From: Diphasiastrum complanatum
Lineage: Eukaryota; Streptophyta; Lycopodiopsida; Lycopodiales; Lycopodiaceae
Direction of reading: 5' to 3'
Assembly (NCBI GenBank): GCA_029204225.1
Contig: CM055100.1
Span: forward strand, 66,978,472 to 67,042,471
DNA: 64,000 bases
Shown one piece after another: positions 11,741-22,307 of the stretch. The notes below the pieces were generated by a model, which saw nothing but the letters and a program-made list of their open reading frames with translations, ran no database searches and was not told the origin of the DNA. The translations under genes and the position numbers were made by a program. Each line of letters starts with the position of its first letter. The stretch's first letter is position 1.

Positions 11741-12529
11741 GCTATTCTTTGCTTGTAGTATCCGACAGTCTTGGATCTCGTGGTTGGTACGCTTGCAGTA
11801 TCGGCAGAACAACTTCTTCTCTGTCGGCTGAGTCGACTGTTCGTGACGATGTGTCGGTCTCTAATCTTTCTTTGATGGCTTTGTGCCTTTCTTCTTTTGC
11901 TTAATCGAGTCTTTGTTGGTGTATAGGGGAGAGTCAATAGTCGAGGAACTGGAGGCTTCGTTTCTTCGAGAGTCCTCCTGCAACAGGATTGTGATGACTC
12001 TTGAAAGAGTCAGTTCAGGGTGTGTCGTGATGATCATCACCCAGCTGTCGTATGAGCTTGGCAAGCTTGTAAGCAGTTGCACTACTACGTCTTGATCGTC
12101 TATGACAGATCCGACAACGGCCATTTGCTTCAGCAGGTTCTTGAACTAGTTGATGTGATTCTATAGGGAATCACCATTTGCCACCTTGAGAGAGTAAAAT
12201 TACTTCCTGAGATATAGCTTGGAAGCTATATCTCGCACTTCGTATAATGTGCTCAAGATGTCCCAGACTTCCTTGGATGTCTGAGCTTCGGACACATGGC
12301 CGATCTGCATGTCCGAGATGTTGAGGATGATTAGCGCAAATGCTTTGCCATCCTTCAACTTCCAACGGGAAATTGCTGCGTTGTCGGCTTCGGGCTTTGC
12401 CTCTTCACCTGTAACAACGTCATACAATTCCTTAGCCATTAGCACAGTTCTCATCTTAAATTTCCACAGATGGTAATTGGCTTCATCAAGCTTGTCCATG
12501 ATATGATTGACTTTCCCTTGGGAATCCAT
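11741..12529 (-). pseudogene. copia gag remnant with zinc knuckle
   Basis: The start at 12529 gives MDSQGKVNHIMDKLDEANYH, followed by the WKFKMRTVLM gag signature of plant copia elements (UBN2-type). Two open pieces (12529-12200 and 12124-11861) are in one frame, separated by three stops at about 12125-12195. A shifted frame then carries the CCHC knuckle CRYCKRTNHEIQDC at about 11769-11810. Gag packages element RNA into cytoplasmic particles. One stop, after the HIN residues, is shared with the copy at 28.0 kb. Confidence 0.85.
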
Positions 12530-12672
12530 GTGGAAGATTATTCTAGATGAGAGTAGTAACTATCAGTGACTTAAGTATGAGAATCTAGTGTTAAATTACA
12601 GAACAAGAAAACAGTTATCCTATCGCCTAGTAGGATCAAGTTCTGTGAAAGCTTATCAGACTATAGAAATAA

Positions 12673-12683
12673 CTCTGATACCA
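12673..12683 (-). promoter_or_regulatory. Primer-binding site for initiator tRNA-Met
   Basis: The minus strand reads TGGTATCAGAG immediately after the LTR terminal CA, matching the plant tRNA-iMet 3' end used by most copia elements to start minus-strand synthesis. It fixes the inner border of the 5' LTR at 12684. Confidence 0.85.
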
Positions 12684-12957
12684 TGTTTGGAGAAAATGCG
12701 GGAGGATCAGTCCGTTCAATTCTCTTGGTGCGTGCACTATTGGTAAAAATAGGCAAACACAATAATGACATGATATTTAGGGCTAGATGCACGGTGGTAG
12801 CGGAAGCAAGAGCAAACTATCAGACAAAGCAATCAGAAAGTCAGATAGAGAGAGCGGAAGCATTGCAAATATTGACAGAACCTGCACTTTATTCAAATTA
12901 ATTGTAGTGAAATACAAGTCAGTGATGCAAGTGAGCACAAGACAATAATGGGCAACC
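12684..12957 (-). repeat. Partial 5' LTR of the family-1 copia
   Basis: Homologous to 9223 to about 9509, with scattered substitutions (several per 100 bases). Homology stops abruptly near 12957 and the outer part of the LTR is gone. The break therefore lies between this element and the sequence to its right. Confidence 0.8.
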
Positions 12958-13791
12958 TTGTTACGCGGCTTTGCTCCAATGAAAAGCAAGCATGTGGAAG
13001 GTTACAACGTTTGATCGGGGCACAATAAATGAGTCTTCTGGAAAGTTCTTCTCTTAGGGCTGGCCTTCATATTAAGGTTCATGTCATTTCATAAGACCCT
13101 TGGTCCCATCTTCTGCCTACATAGACCATCTCTCTTTTCCACCACCAGCACCAAGATTGCAAAAAGCTGCATCTTAGAGACTTAAGCAGTCCAAACATAT
13201 CTGCATACATGAAAGTCATCCCATTGATCCTACCTTATGTAGACGTTGCCATAACTTGCTACCTATCAATGATCAATCATCATCATCTTCACAATATTCT
13301 TTGAATATCATTGAGGTCCAAGAATCCAGCAATTGGCCACAAATCTGTTCCATATCAAATAGTTTGACATTTGAATGCCAGCCATACACCATCCCAGCTT
13401 CTGGAACATTCACAGCAAAGCAAAAAGTCCATAATTTCCAATCAAAAGCCTTGTATGACATTCTTCGAAAGATAGACCAGTTAATTGAATCCATAGGCAT
13501 GTTTACATCTAAAGTCAATCTTTTTTATTCTATATTATTTTTCTCTGCTCCATCGTAGCCAGAAATCCCAGATCATTATTTCCCCTTAAACATGCTTCCC
13601 GAGCACAGTTGTGCGATATTAATCAGATTCATGATTTTGTCCAATAATGTAAGAAACTCATTTATCAGTTTCAAGGACATCAAGCTTGCTTTCATCCATA
13701 AGCTCCCTTCATCTTTATCTTCCATAGTTCGTCAAAAATTGGTTGATAAAAGCTAGACATCAGTGACATCACTTTAGGTCTCATTCAACAA
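12958..13791 (+). other. Possible upstream part of the Caulimoviridae-like capsid region
   Basis: No complete domain is visible. A 100-codon open stretch (13256-13558) and shorter open pieces in changing frames lead into the zinc-knuckle ORF at 13792. They could be decayed coat- or movement-protein sequence, but I can identify no motif. The left border touches the truncated copia LTR. Confidence 0.3.
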
Positions 13792-14607
13792 ATGATTTAT
13801 CAGTGTATCACAGAATTATGTATCCTTCGATCAGCATCCAAAACTATCGCAAAAGGAAAGCCATCTGAATCTTTTTGTAAGCAACATATTCCTACAAAAT
13901 CTTTTGGATGTAAAGTCGTTGCATGTTCATGTCAAAGAAAACATAAATTTGTCAAAGCTTTTAATTCTAGATCTGCTTCAAGTCGTTTCTCCAAGATCTC
14001 TAGGTTTCAGCCAAGGCGCCCAAAAAAGCTTTATCTCAAAAAGAAATCCGCCAAGAATCCACAATCTTGCTTTATATGTGGAAAGTCTTCTCATTGGGCA
14101 AAAGATTGTCCCAAAAAGTCTACAAAGAAATATCTTACGAATGTACAGTTGGAAGAAAACTATGAATATGAATATCAGCATGGTCATATTTTAGATGATG
14201 CAATTTTTATTAGTCTTGATTCATATTCTGATTCATCATCTTCTGGATATTCGTCTAGCTCTTCATCAAATCCATTGTATCCCATTAATCTAATTCAGCC
14301 ACCTGATGCATTGTCAATTACATCTCTATCTCTTAATGTTATTTCTAGAAAAAAAAAACTGTTGTTTCAGACTATGATAGTGACAGAAGCTTCACTGAAG
14401 AAGAAGATGAAGATGAACCCATGCAACAAGCAGAAGAACCATCAACGTCTCAATGATCTCAACAATCTCACAGATTCCAGAGATTCTAGAAAGAATTTGA
14501 GAAGCCAGTACCCTATTACCCTATGTTTTATAAAATCTCTCAAAAGCAATTCGCCAAACTCTGTTTGGAGACGGATACCTTGTCTGTGTTGGAGTAAATG
14601 TTCTTGA
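13792..14607 (+). pseudogene. Endogenous Caulimoviridae-like capsid C-terminal region (zinc knuckle)
   Basis: 271 codons. After a basic Lys/Arg/Ser-rich stretch comes a CCHC zinc knuckle at 14068-14109 (C-x2-C-x4-H-x4-C), then an acidic and Ser-rich tail. This arrangement of basic region, knuckle and acidic tail is usual for the nucleic-acid-binding end of plant pararetrovirus capsids and also occurs in some gag proteins. A frameshift near 14360 follows a run of A; the fragment at 40.05 kb keeps the other frame. It is an old genomic copy, broken and without its upstream part. The RT that should follow lies on the opposite strand. Confidence 0.6.
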
Positions 14608-14609
14608 TG

Positions 14610-15970
14610 CGAACCTGCATACCTACAAGATATTGTCGGTTTGTAATTCACATAAGACGCCTCCCCAAGAAAGATCACTTGCATGTGTATATACAATCAT
14701 CTGGCCATTTGATGGAAGCTGTAGAGTATTGTTTGCTAAGCCTAACACATTTATCATGCTCAGCTGTCCATCTTGTTGAAACCTCCTTTTTAAGTAATTG
14801 TCGCAAAGGTTGTACGATCGAGGCTAGGTGTGGGATAGACCAGTTGATCCAATTCAGACAACCTAGAAAACTTTGTAAGTCATGGAGGGTAGTGAAATCT
14901 TTCATCTCAGCAATTTTCTATAAAACATGTTGTTGGAGTTTCACTTTACCATTACAGATGATAACACCAAGAAAAGAGATTTCTGCTTGAAATAATTCCA
15001 TTTTTCCTAATGACTTTGATAACACTAAACCATGAGTATCAAGGTATTCATAAAACTTCTAAAGGTGTGAGGAGTGTTGGAAAAAAGTTTTACTGAATAT
15101 TAAGATATCATCAATGTAAGCAATTAGGAAATCATTGCAGTTTAAGAGTATCATGTCAATCCTTTTCTGAAATTCCATAGAAGCAATTTTTAAGCCAAAT
15201 GGCATGACTACCCACTGGTATAATCCATGGGGGAGTGAAAATATTGTCTTGTGGCGGTCTTAAGGATGGATCTTGAAGTGCCAGAAGCCACTCTTTAGAT
15301 CGAACTTGCCTTGCCCCTTGGATCCGATGGATTAGATCATCTCTGAGAGGAAGAGGATACTTGATATCTTTTAAGAACTGGTTAAGTGGCTTATAATTAA
15401 CCACTAATCTTTTTTTTTTCCCGTACTTGCTCTAAATGCTTGTTGACATAAAATGTCTGGCAAGCCCAATTACGAGAGTTAGGTTCGATGATACCTGCTA
15501 GAGAAGTTGGCTAACTTCTGCCTCGCATAGTTTTCTGTCATCTGGAGACATGTATGCGTATGAAGCTCTGGTTGGGTTCGTATGAGAAATTTTCGGGAGT
15601 CTGACAAAGTATTGTTGCTTGTTCCAAAATGCGAGAATATCATCCTTTGCAAACTGGAGGAACTATTTTTTGAATGTATCAGTCTGAGTTTGTACTTGGG
15701 CTCTCTGTGAATCAAACCAATTTAGAAACTTCTTAGAGCAATAGTTGAATCTAACTATTGACAGATTGTTGTATTGGATTTTTTTAGGAGAAATGAGAGG
15801 TGTCGTTTTTTTGTATGAGATCCGTATGTAAAGATAACTTGTTCGATCTCAAATGTAACTGGTGACAGATGTTTCAATACACCATAACCTAAGATCATGT
15901 CAACAAAGTGATAGCTCAAGCCTTTTAAATTGATGTTGATCTTGAGCTTACCAATACGGATATGATAGGT
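14610..15970 (-). pseudogene. Endogenous Caulimoviridae-like protease tail and reverse transcriptase fragment
   Basis: Read leftward from about 15970: a protease-like C-terminal stretch, a linker, then RT with QWVVMPFGLK and a YIDD box at 15119-15108, followed by the thumb/connection segment with LQSFLGCLNW and the W-T-x-EH motif (14905-14675). The QW-x-VMPFGLK form and the LQ-x-FLG connection are typical of plant pararetroviruses rather than Ty3/gypsy. Frameshifts and stops break it (for example near 15170 and 14940), and RNase H is absent. It ends within about 70 bases of the capsid fragment, which points the other way, so the two meet tail to tail. Confidence 0.7.
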
Positions 15971-15984
15971 GTAGTGGCTTTATT

Positions 15985-17544
15985 TCCTTTCCTATCCTCA
16001 ACTCAAGATCCGCAAAGTGTTGGCCATAATTTTTTATGTTAAGAAGTTTCGACATGATCTATTGGCAACGCATTCTGCATTTTATATTGATCATCAGCCG
16101 TTACTTTATTTGGTGAACAATACATGTAATACGGGGCGAATTGCAAGATGGCTACTTTTATTGACAGAATTTGATTTTCGAGTTGTGGTTCGAAAAGATA
16201 AACAACATTACCTGGTCGACCATGTTTCAAGGATTGAATCAGCACTAGTCAATATTGAAGTGGATGATGAACTACCAGATGCTATGTTATTCTATGTTGA
16301 AGTAGTACCTGAGTGGGCAGCGGATATTGTTGAATATCTGATGCTAGGCCAACCTAATGATTCTTTGACAAAAGTACAAAATAGACAATTGATTTTTAAG
16401 GCACAACCTTATCAATTGATTGCTGGACAATTGTATCGCCGAGGAATGGATGATATTTTGCGAAGATGTGTTCTGCCGCATGAAGTACCTAAACTTATCA
16501 TGTTTTCACATGATGGAATGGGCGGAGGACATTTTTCAACAGATATCACTATTCGCAAACTTTTACATTCAGGGTGTTGGTGGCCTACACTTCATAAGAA
16601 TACAGAAAATTTTATTCAGTCATGTGATGTTTGTCAACGTGCATGTCGTCCTACACGATGAAATTATGAACCTTTACATCCAGTTTTATCGCAAGCACCA
16701 TTCCAGAAATAGGGCCTTGATTATGTTGGTCTTATTAATCCTGCAAAAAGAGGATCTCAAGCCCGATACATCATGTTGCAGCTGATATGACCAAGTGGGT
16801 TGAATAAAAAATAGTTCGAGTTGCATATGCAAAATCACAGCTAAGTTCCTCTATGAAAGCGTCATTACTAGATTTGAATGTCCTATCAAGATCGTAAGTA
16901 ATCGTGGAACACACTTTGTGAGTGAAATGATAAAGTGTCTGTCGGAAGACTTTTTCGTTATTCATCGATTTAGTATTCCGTATTATCCGGGGGTAATGGC
17001 AAGCTAAATCGTCCAATAAGATTCTCTGCAACATTATGACAAAAACAGTGGAAGCAAGTCGTTCTGATTGGGAACATAAGCTTTATGTAGCATTATGGGC
17101 ATTCAAAACAACTTACAAAGGTAGTACGAATCAAACGCCATTCCAGCTTGTCCATGGTCAAGATGTAGTTATGCCAATTGAATTCCTAATACCATCCTTA
17201 CGCATAGCAGCAACGGAACAGTTGGATGATGCGAAATCCTTACAGATGCGTCATGAGGCTTTACATAAACTTTGTAAAATCAGATTGATGGTAGTTCATA
17301 CATTAGCAACAAAGAAAGCTCGTCGCAAGGCATGGCACGATCGCCAATTACACAAAAAAAAAAAAAGGAAGGAGACCTAGCACTAATGTATAAGACAAAA
17401 TTAATCAAAGGCAAATTGAAGTTCACAGGTGAAGGACCATATAAGGTGAAAGAAATATTGAACTATGGAGAAGTTATTTTAGAACATTTGGATGGAAAAA
17501 GATTTGACACTCCGGTGAATGGCAGCCAACTATGCAAGTTTTGA
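15985..17544 (+). mobile_element. Ty3/gypsy fragment: RNase H, integrase and integrase C terminus
   Basis: Three blocks in gypsy order lie on the plus strand. 16017-16661 has RNase H (FYIDHQPLLYLV) and the integrase zinc finger HDGMGGGHFS...CDVCQRAC. 16662-17035 is the decayed integrase core. 17036-17544 is the integrase C terminus with a GPYKVKEI...GEVIL segment. No LTR, PPT or upstream RT is attached. The left border lies near 15985, against the pararetrovirus-like RT. Only gypsy domains downstream of RT are present, whereas gag and RT of a similar element lie at 19.3-20.3 kb on the other strand. Confidence 0.85.
16017..17544 (+). pseudogene. gypsy RNase H-integrase pseudogene
   Basis: The first 214 codons are open, with the HHCC zinc finger that helps integrase bind LTR ends (two His in HDGMGGGH, then C-DV-C). 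In the core, a GLDYVG motif holds the first catalytic Asp. The second motif reads SNRGTHF, with Asn in place of the catalytic Asp, and the third motif region is followed by a stop. At least four stops and several shifts occur between 16662 and 17035. The last part reads on from 17036 (114 codons) and, after a shift at an A-rich run near 17355, to 17544. No chromodomain follows. Confidence 0.82.
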
Positions 17545-18850
17545 CAACGCAGCCAATTCAACCAGAATGATCCAAAATCTTATCGGTTGATTGTTTTACA
17601 ATTACTTTGTTTTTTATTACGTGAGTGATTTTTTCTTATTTTAGAAAAAGACAGAAAAGAAAGGAGAGAAAAAAAAAGATAGAAAAAAGAATGATGAGCA
17701 AAAGTCAAAAAAAGTCATCAGAATGGAAAAAGTTAAAGGAGAGTATTTTTAGAAGCTAATTTTTTATGAGAATTGACTTAGAAAATCACTTTTTGGGTCA
17801 TATTTTGTACATACAGTTATGGAAACCTTCATCGAGTTTTTAGATTACACATCCACCTCATATATACCTATATAGAGTTGGGCGAAGGTTATTTTCTACA
17901 ATTAGTATCTAGTTTGACCTTAGGCGAATGTTCAGCATTATGTCATTTGGGGAACCTTTGCCGAGCATCAAATCATCATTATGAACTTTCGTCGACATGC
18001 TAGATGGATTCAGAATGCCAAAATTTGATTGGCCATAGGTTCAGATCTTCAAAATTTGCATTGATTACCTAAGTGAATGATGTCCTTAGGCGAAGGATGA
18101 ACCTTTGCCATATCTTGAAAACCTTTGTCAGTTCAATTCCGTCTCTAAGAAACCTTTGCCGAGATTTTTACAACCTATTTTCACAGTACTGAACATGCCT
18201 GCCAATTTTTGTCCAGAATTGAACAGCCAAACTAATACATTGTCTAATGGACCCTCCAAATCAGCCTATAAAAGGATAGAATTCAATTTCATTTCTTACT
18301 TGTGCTAGCGGAGCTCTTGAAAAATTTTCTGATGACCAAAACTTTTCAAACTGCTTTCTGATACACTCTTGTGCCATTTCTTTCAGTTTTCTTCTTTTCC
18401 TCATCATGTCTTCTACTGATACCAGTCAATCTCCACGCTATACTAATTAGAAGAAGTTTAAACACAAAAAGGGCCTCTTGTCAAGATTCCTTTTTCATTC
18501 TTTATTCACTTCTTTTGTGTATGTGGCCCAATAGTTTCTTGACATAGTGGTTTTAACGTAACATTACTTCTTTGAGTCACATTTTTAGTCTACACTAAAA
18601 ATGGCATAACTTTTGATTGCCATATCAGAATGCGATAAAAATCAGTGCGTTGGAAAGCGCTTGACGAGGACGCTTTCCAATGATATATTACATGTTATAC
18701 TTCTGAGCTACTACTAAAAAGTTATAGCGATTCAAAGACATTGGTTGAAAATAGTGACAAAATGCAAAAGAGATCTTGGCACGAATTCATATGCAGCCCT
18801 TTTTGAACTCAAACTTCCTCTAACTGAGTCATTTATTGTGGCGTTCCGAC
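17545..18850. other. Non-coding 3' flank of the gypsy fragment with repeated CGAAGGTT words
   Basis: No domain. From 17825 to 18165 the words GGCGAAGGTT and AACCTTTGCCGAG recur about every 30-60 bases on both strands, like the leaders at 20.5-21.3 kb and 43.6-44.0 kb. This suggests untranslated gypsy sequence. 18300-18850 holds nothing recognisable. Confidence 0.4.
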
Positions 18851-18857
18851 CAAGACA

Positions 18858-19340
18858 GATGTCATGATACTCGCTAGCACAAGCATGGTGGCTCAATGGA
18901 TGAACCTTGCCGAGCCTTTGCTCACGGCAATGGGGATCCACGAGTGCGTCTTTTCCGGAAAAATCAATATGGATTTCATAACCATGGCTTCTAGCACCTG
19001 GACTAAGGACAAGTCCAAGTTCTATATCACCTAATACCGCTACCCACAAGGTGCGCGTGACTGAGGCCGCTCTTGCAACCATAGTCATAACTTCTGACAA
19101 ACAACTCTCGCAAATCATAAGCATGCCAGGAGTGTCATAAAACCTTTCATTGATATCACTGATGAATTACATTGGACCAATGACAGCTACTTAATTGAAT
19201 CCATCTGAAAGCCTATCATTAATGTCGCCGCCCAGTTTTTGAATAACTTCCTGATGGTTGGCAACCTCAAGAAGGAACACATTTCTTCTCAGATCCTGCA
19301 TCGCCTTGTAGAGTCCAACTACAAGTTAGGATCCGGACAA
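18858..19340 (+). pseudogene. Short decayed coding remnant, unidentified
   Basis: Plus-strand reading is coherent in three successive frames: an opening with MVAQWMNLAEPLL, a middle with HKVRVTEAALATIVI, and an end with FIDITDELHWTNDS and LVESNYKLGSGQLANN. Stops and shifts separate them. It could be an accessory ORF of a gypsy element or a captured host exon. It ends where minus-strand gypsy RT sequence begins. The family is not recognised. Confidence 0.35.
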
Positions 19341-19701
19341 TTAGCAAACAATCCAAATGGTCTGTATGGGCACTATAGACTCCAAGATCATCCAAGTAGA
19401 TTTCAAGGAATTTTTGCAAGTAGTCCTTAAAGGCAAACTGCATTACTCTTTGAAATGAACTAGGTGCATTACAAAGTCCAAACGACATAACTTTATAAGC
19501 ATAAGTTTCTCATTCTGTTGCAAAAGTTGTTTTATGGCGTCCAGGTGCGATCTTAACTTGTTTGTAACCGCTAAATCCATCCAAAAAATTGTATGCTTTC
19601 GCTCCAACAAGACGGTCCAATATGCTTTCAGTAAAGGGTAACGGAAAGTGATCCTTCCGCATCACTTTGTTCAAAGCTTTGAGATTCACACAAATTCTCA
19701 T
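19267..19701 (-). pseudogene. gypsy reverse transcriptase fragment
   Basis: The frame reads MRICVNLKALNKVMRKDHFP, then FLDGFSGYKQVKIAP (the Asp of motif A). After a short shift at 19489-19509 it continues MSFGLCNAPSSFQRVM and IYLDDLGVYS, which holds the YLDD catalytic box. The RKDHFPLPF and FLDGFSGY wording places it with plant Ty3/gypsy of the Athila/Tat group. Homology is lost about 20 codons after YLDD. Confidence 0.85.
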
Positions 19702-19940
19702 CTTTCCATTCTTCTTAGGAACGATGAAAATTGGAGAAATCCATAATCACAACATCATCCAAAGATAGCATTTGAAATGCTCGGGCATATCATGTTGGAC
19801 TTCTTCTGATTGTTCATTTTCATAAGGGTTGATCTTTGATCTTCATTTTGCTTTCTTGGTAGGAATCGATCGTGGAGGCGATGACTTTCTAGAAGATCAC
19901 ATCAGTCATGTCTAGATTCATGACAAAGAAGTCGAGCGGC

Positions 19941-20282
19941 TCAACATGCTCCTGCATCCGAAGCTCTAAATTTCTTGGCCACACGGATAGCATCTTTCAG
20001 TGAATGCAGGATCTTCCATTTACACTCATTATGATAATTGACTGGCAGTCCAGAGATGAGCTGCCACTGTGCCAACTTCCGATCAAATAGCGGCGCTTTG
20101 GCCAAAGAATCCAAGAACTCTTGGACATAATCATCCAGTTCTCGATTGCCCATCTTGCAGTTAATGAAATGGATATATAACTCAGAATCGTCTATCATGA
20201 CGAAAGCTTTACGGAATTCCGCTAGGGACCTTCTAACAATAATTGAGTTAACTTGTATCGGCACTCCCCCTCCTTCAGCCAT
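19941..20282 (-). pseudogene. gypsy gag-like ORF, truncated
   Basis: 114 codons from an ATG, with the LDDYVQEFLDSLAKAP and RKLAQWQLISGLP segments of retrotransposon gag helical domains. No zinc knuckle is present because the frame stops at 19941. The start is the first ATG after the leader. The following pol sequence is out of frame and lacks protease. Confidence 0.65.
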
Positions 20283-21560
20283 AATTGCAAGTTACTTCAA
20301 TCAGACACTGAGATTGAATCTAGATTTTTTCAATCAAATCCTATCTCAATTCAAATCTATAAAAATTCTATCACTTGACAATAATCAGATTTCTGATTTT
20401 TTTGGCATCAGGATTTTTAGAATCAAATCAAAATGTAACCAAATGTCTCAGAAATTTGATAGCGGCTAGATCTGGTAGATCAGAACCTAAAAATTATACA
20501 TGCGAATGTTTTCTAAGCTAAGATTGACTTGGCGGAGGTTTTTCACTGCTATTTTAGTTCAAAAATCACTGATCTGCTAACTGTTTTTGACAAATTTGAT
20601 AAAATTAACTTTCGTCGACTTGAGTAAATCTGACACAAATAAAACTAGGGTAGAACTGGTGAAGGTTCTTTCTAACAAACAATATGGTTTTCGCAACTTG
20701 GAGAGGATCAAAATGGACTTTTTGGATGATCTTAACAGATCTAACTTTCACAAATGATGAAATGCTATATTTAGAATCCTTAGAAAAGTAGGCGAAGGTT
20801 CAAGAGTAATACTATTACTTTTTCAAGAAAGTGGTCTTTTTTGACAAAATAGGTCGACAATTGGACTTGACTAAACGTTTTCCCAACTCACTGATTATAA
20901 GAAATAGTAAGTCGAACTGACACTGACTCTAGCAAAGGTTCAGGTGGTTCTTCTTAGAGAACTGATATTTTTGCAGAAAGGTATAAATTTTTCACAAAAA
21001 GTTACCGACAACTAGATGAACAATCACTTTGGCCTTCTATTTTTGGTATTAATTTTTGCCAACCTCACAATATATAGATTTGAATCACACCTATGTGTAG
21101 TAAATTGGGCGAAGATTCTTTTTATGTTTTCTTAGGATTTTTTGTGGTTTTCTGATTGTTTTTGTTATGTTTCTGAAGATCTGCTGGGAATTAATCTTTG
21201 CCCTTCAATCTGAAAATACTTTGTATGAATCTAGTCCTATCTGCAACTCGGTGAAGGTTCTCTTCTAGAGAGAAGTTATCAAGTTTGATGACAAAATTGT
21301 CTTCTTCTCCACCAAATCTGGCAGAAATGAATGATTTTTGTTGTTTTATTTGATTTCTCAAATCCAAATGGATCTTAAGAATTGTGATCTGTATGGCTTC
21401 CTCTGCTCAACAATCAAATTAGATTTCAAGCAAGAAAAACCACTCAAATCAAGCAAAATAGATTCCAATCTAACAATTTTAACCCCTTATGCCAAAATAA
21501 GATGCCTAAATGTAAGCTAACATCCATCCAAACATGCTGCAAACTGAAAAATTGGCATAG
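20283..21560 (-). other. Long untranslated leader of the gypsy element
   Basis: No coding frame. It contains repeated CGAAGGTT/AACCTTCG words. Its first 200 bases after the PBS match 42176-42376, and 21270-20830 matches 43560-44040, but the 1.1-kb segment between those blocks in the other copy is absent here. Confidence 0.6.
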
Positions 21561-21561
21561 C

Positions 21562-21582
21562 TCCTCGGCAACAATGCCAAAA
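21562..21582 (-). promoter_or_regulatory. Primer-binding site (tRNA-Asp type)
   Basis: The minus strand reads TTTTGGCATTGTTGCCGAGG just inside the LTR end. From memory, Athila/Tat-type plant elements use TTGGCGCCGTTGCCGGGG, complementary to tRNA-Asp; this copy carries a few substitutions. Confidence 0.65.
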
Positions 21583-21583
21583 T

Positions 21584-22307
21584 TGTAGTGGGCTATTTCT
21601 CAACCCTAGATCCAAGCAGACAAGAATCAAGGATATGAAGTTAGTTGTCACGCGAAGGTTCGTTCCGATGATAACGATAACATATTCCATAATCCAGCAT
21701 GTGCACACTAACAATAAGATCCATTAACACTAAGCATTAACCCTAATCTATATATATTGAAACTCGCTCTCTCCTCTTTTCTCTCATAAAAAACATAAGA
21801 ACATTCAATCCCGATAAGAATCAAATCCAACAATTAGCAAACACAAAGAAAGCATGAGAGATGGAGGAAGAGAGATAGAGAGCAAGGACATTCCTGATCC
21901 ATTCCATAAGAGGGCCAACTTCCTTGTATTAAAATGAAGAGAGAACATGTACAATGATCTGAAACTACCACTTATATAGTGGATTGGAGGGTCTTGGCCT
22001 CAATTTCTATTGGCCAATTTCTACCTCCCTAACTATTCAATTTTAAAAAAAAAGTGGAAACCCATTCATTAATCGGAACCAATTTGCAATTGAATTTTGG
22101 TGGGAACCCCTGTTTTATTCACTAACTTGACTATTAGGCCCTGCGATATTAAAAGTCCCGCAAAAAGGCCTAAAGCCTTTTTATTAACTTGTAGCTAATC
22201 AAATAACTATGTGATCATTGAGTTGGACTTACACAAGCAGGGTGCCAAATCCCTCTCACTTATTAGCTAGGGTTAGGGTTGCCTTGGGATCTGCAAACCC
22301 TCCAACA
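21584..22307 (-). repeat. 5' LTR of the gypsy element (724 bp)
   Basis: It begins TGTTGGAGGG (22307) and ends CACTACA (21584). The copy at 41409-42154 matches along its whole length with moderate divergence and small indels. A CACTATATAAGTGG promoter-like site lies near 21975. Confidence 0.85.

Larger units (their letters stand above)
9223..12957 (-). mobile_element. Ty1/copia retrotransposon, family 1, with LTRs and an internal RT deletion
   Basis: Read leftward: a partial 5' LTR (12957-12684), PBS (12683-12673), gag (from 12529), integrase (to 10745), RNase H (10695-10162), a poly-G polypurine tract (10037-10011) and a 3' LTR (10009-9223). The two LTR ends match closely over about 270 bases. 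The integrase stops near its Glu motif and the next coding sequence is already RNase H, so RT and the integrase C terminus are deleted. gag carries three in-frame stops. The element is dead but its ends are well preserved. The 5' LTR has lost its outer (U3) part at about 12957, where EPRV-like or unknown sequence begins. Confidence 0.88.
19267..22307 (-). mobile_element. Ty3/gypsy element (Athila/Tat-like): 5' LTR, leader, gag and RT
   Basis: Read leftward: a 724-bp 5' LTR (22307-21584), a PBS, a long untranslated leader (21560-20283), a short gag (20282-19941) and an RT (19701-19267). Its LTR and leader are clearly homologous to 41409-44035 on the other strand. Protease and the end of gag are missing between 19941 and 19702, and pol stops in the RT. 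Taken together with the inverted RNase H/integrase at 16.0-17.5 kb, one original element may have been split by an inversion. Confidence 0.82.

Noticed and set aside
18732-19124. 130-codon minus-strand ORF
   Set aside because: The plus-strand reading of the same DNA is more coherent and protein-like; the minus ORF appears to be its shadow.
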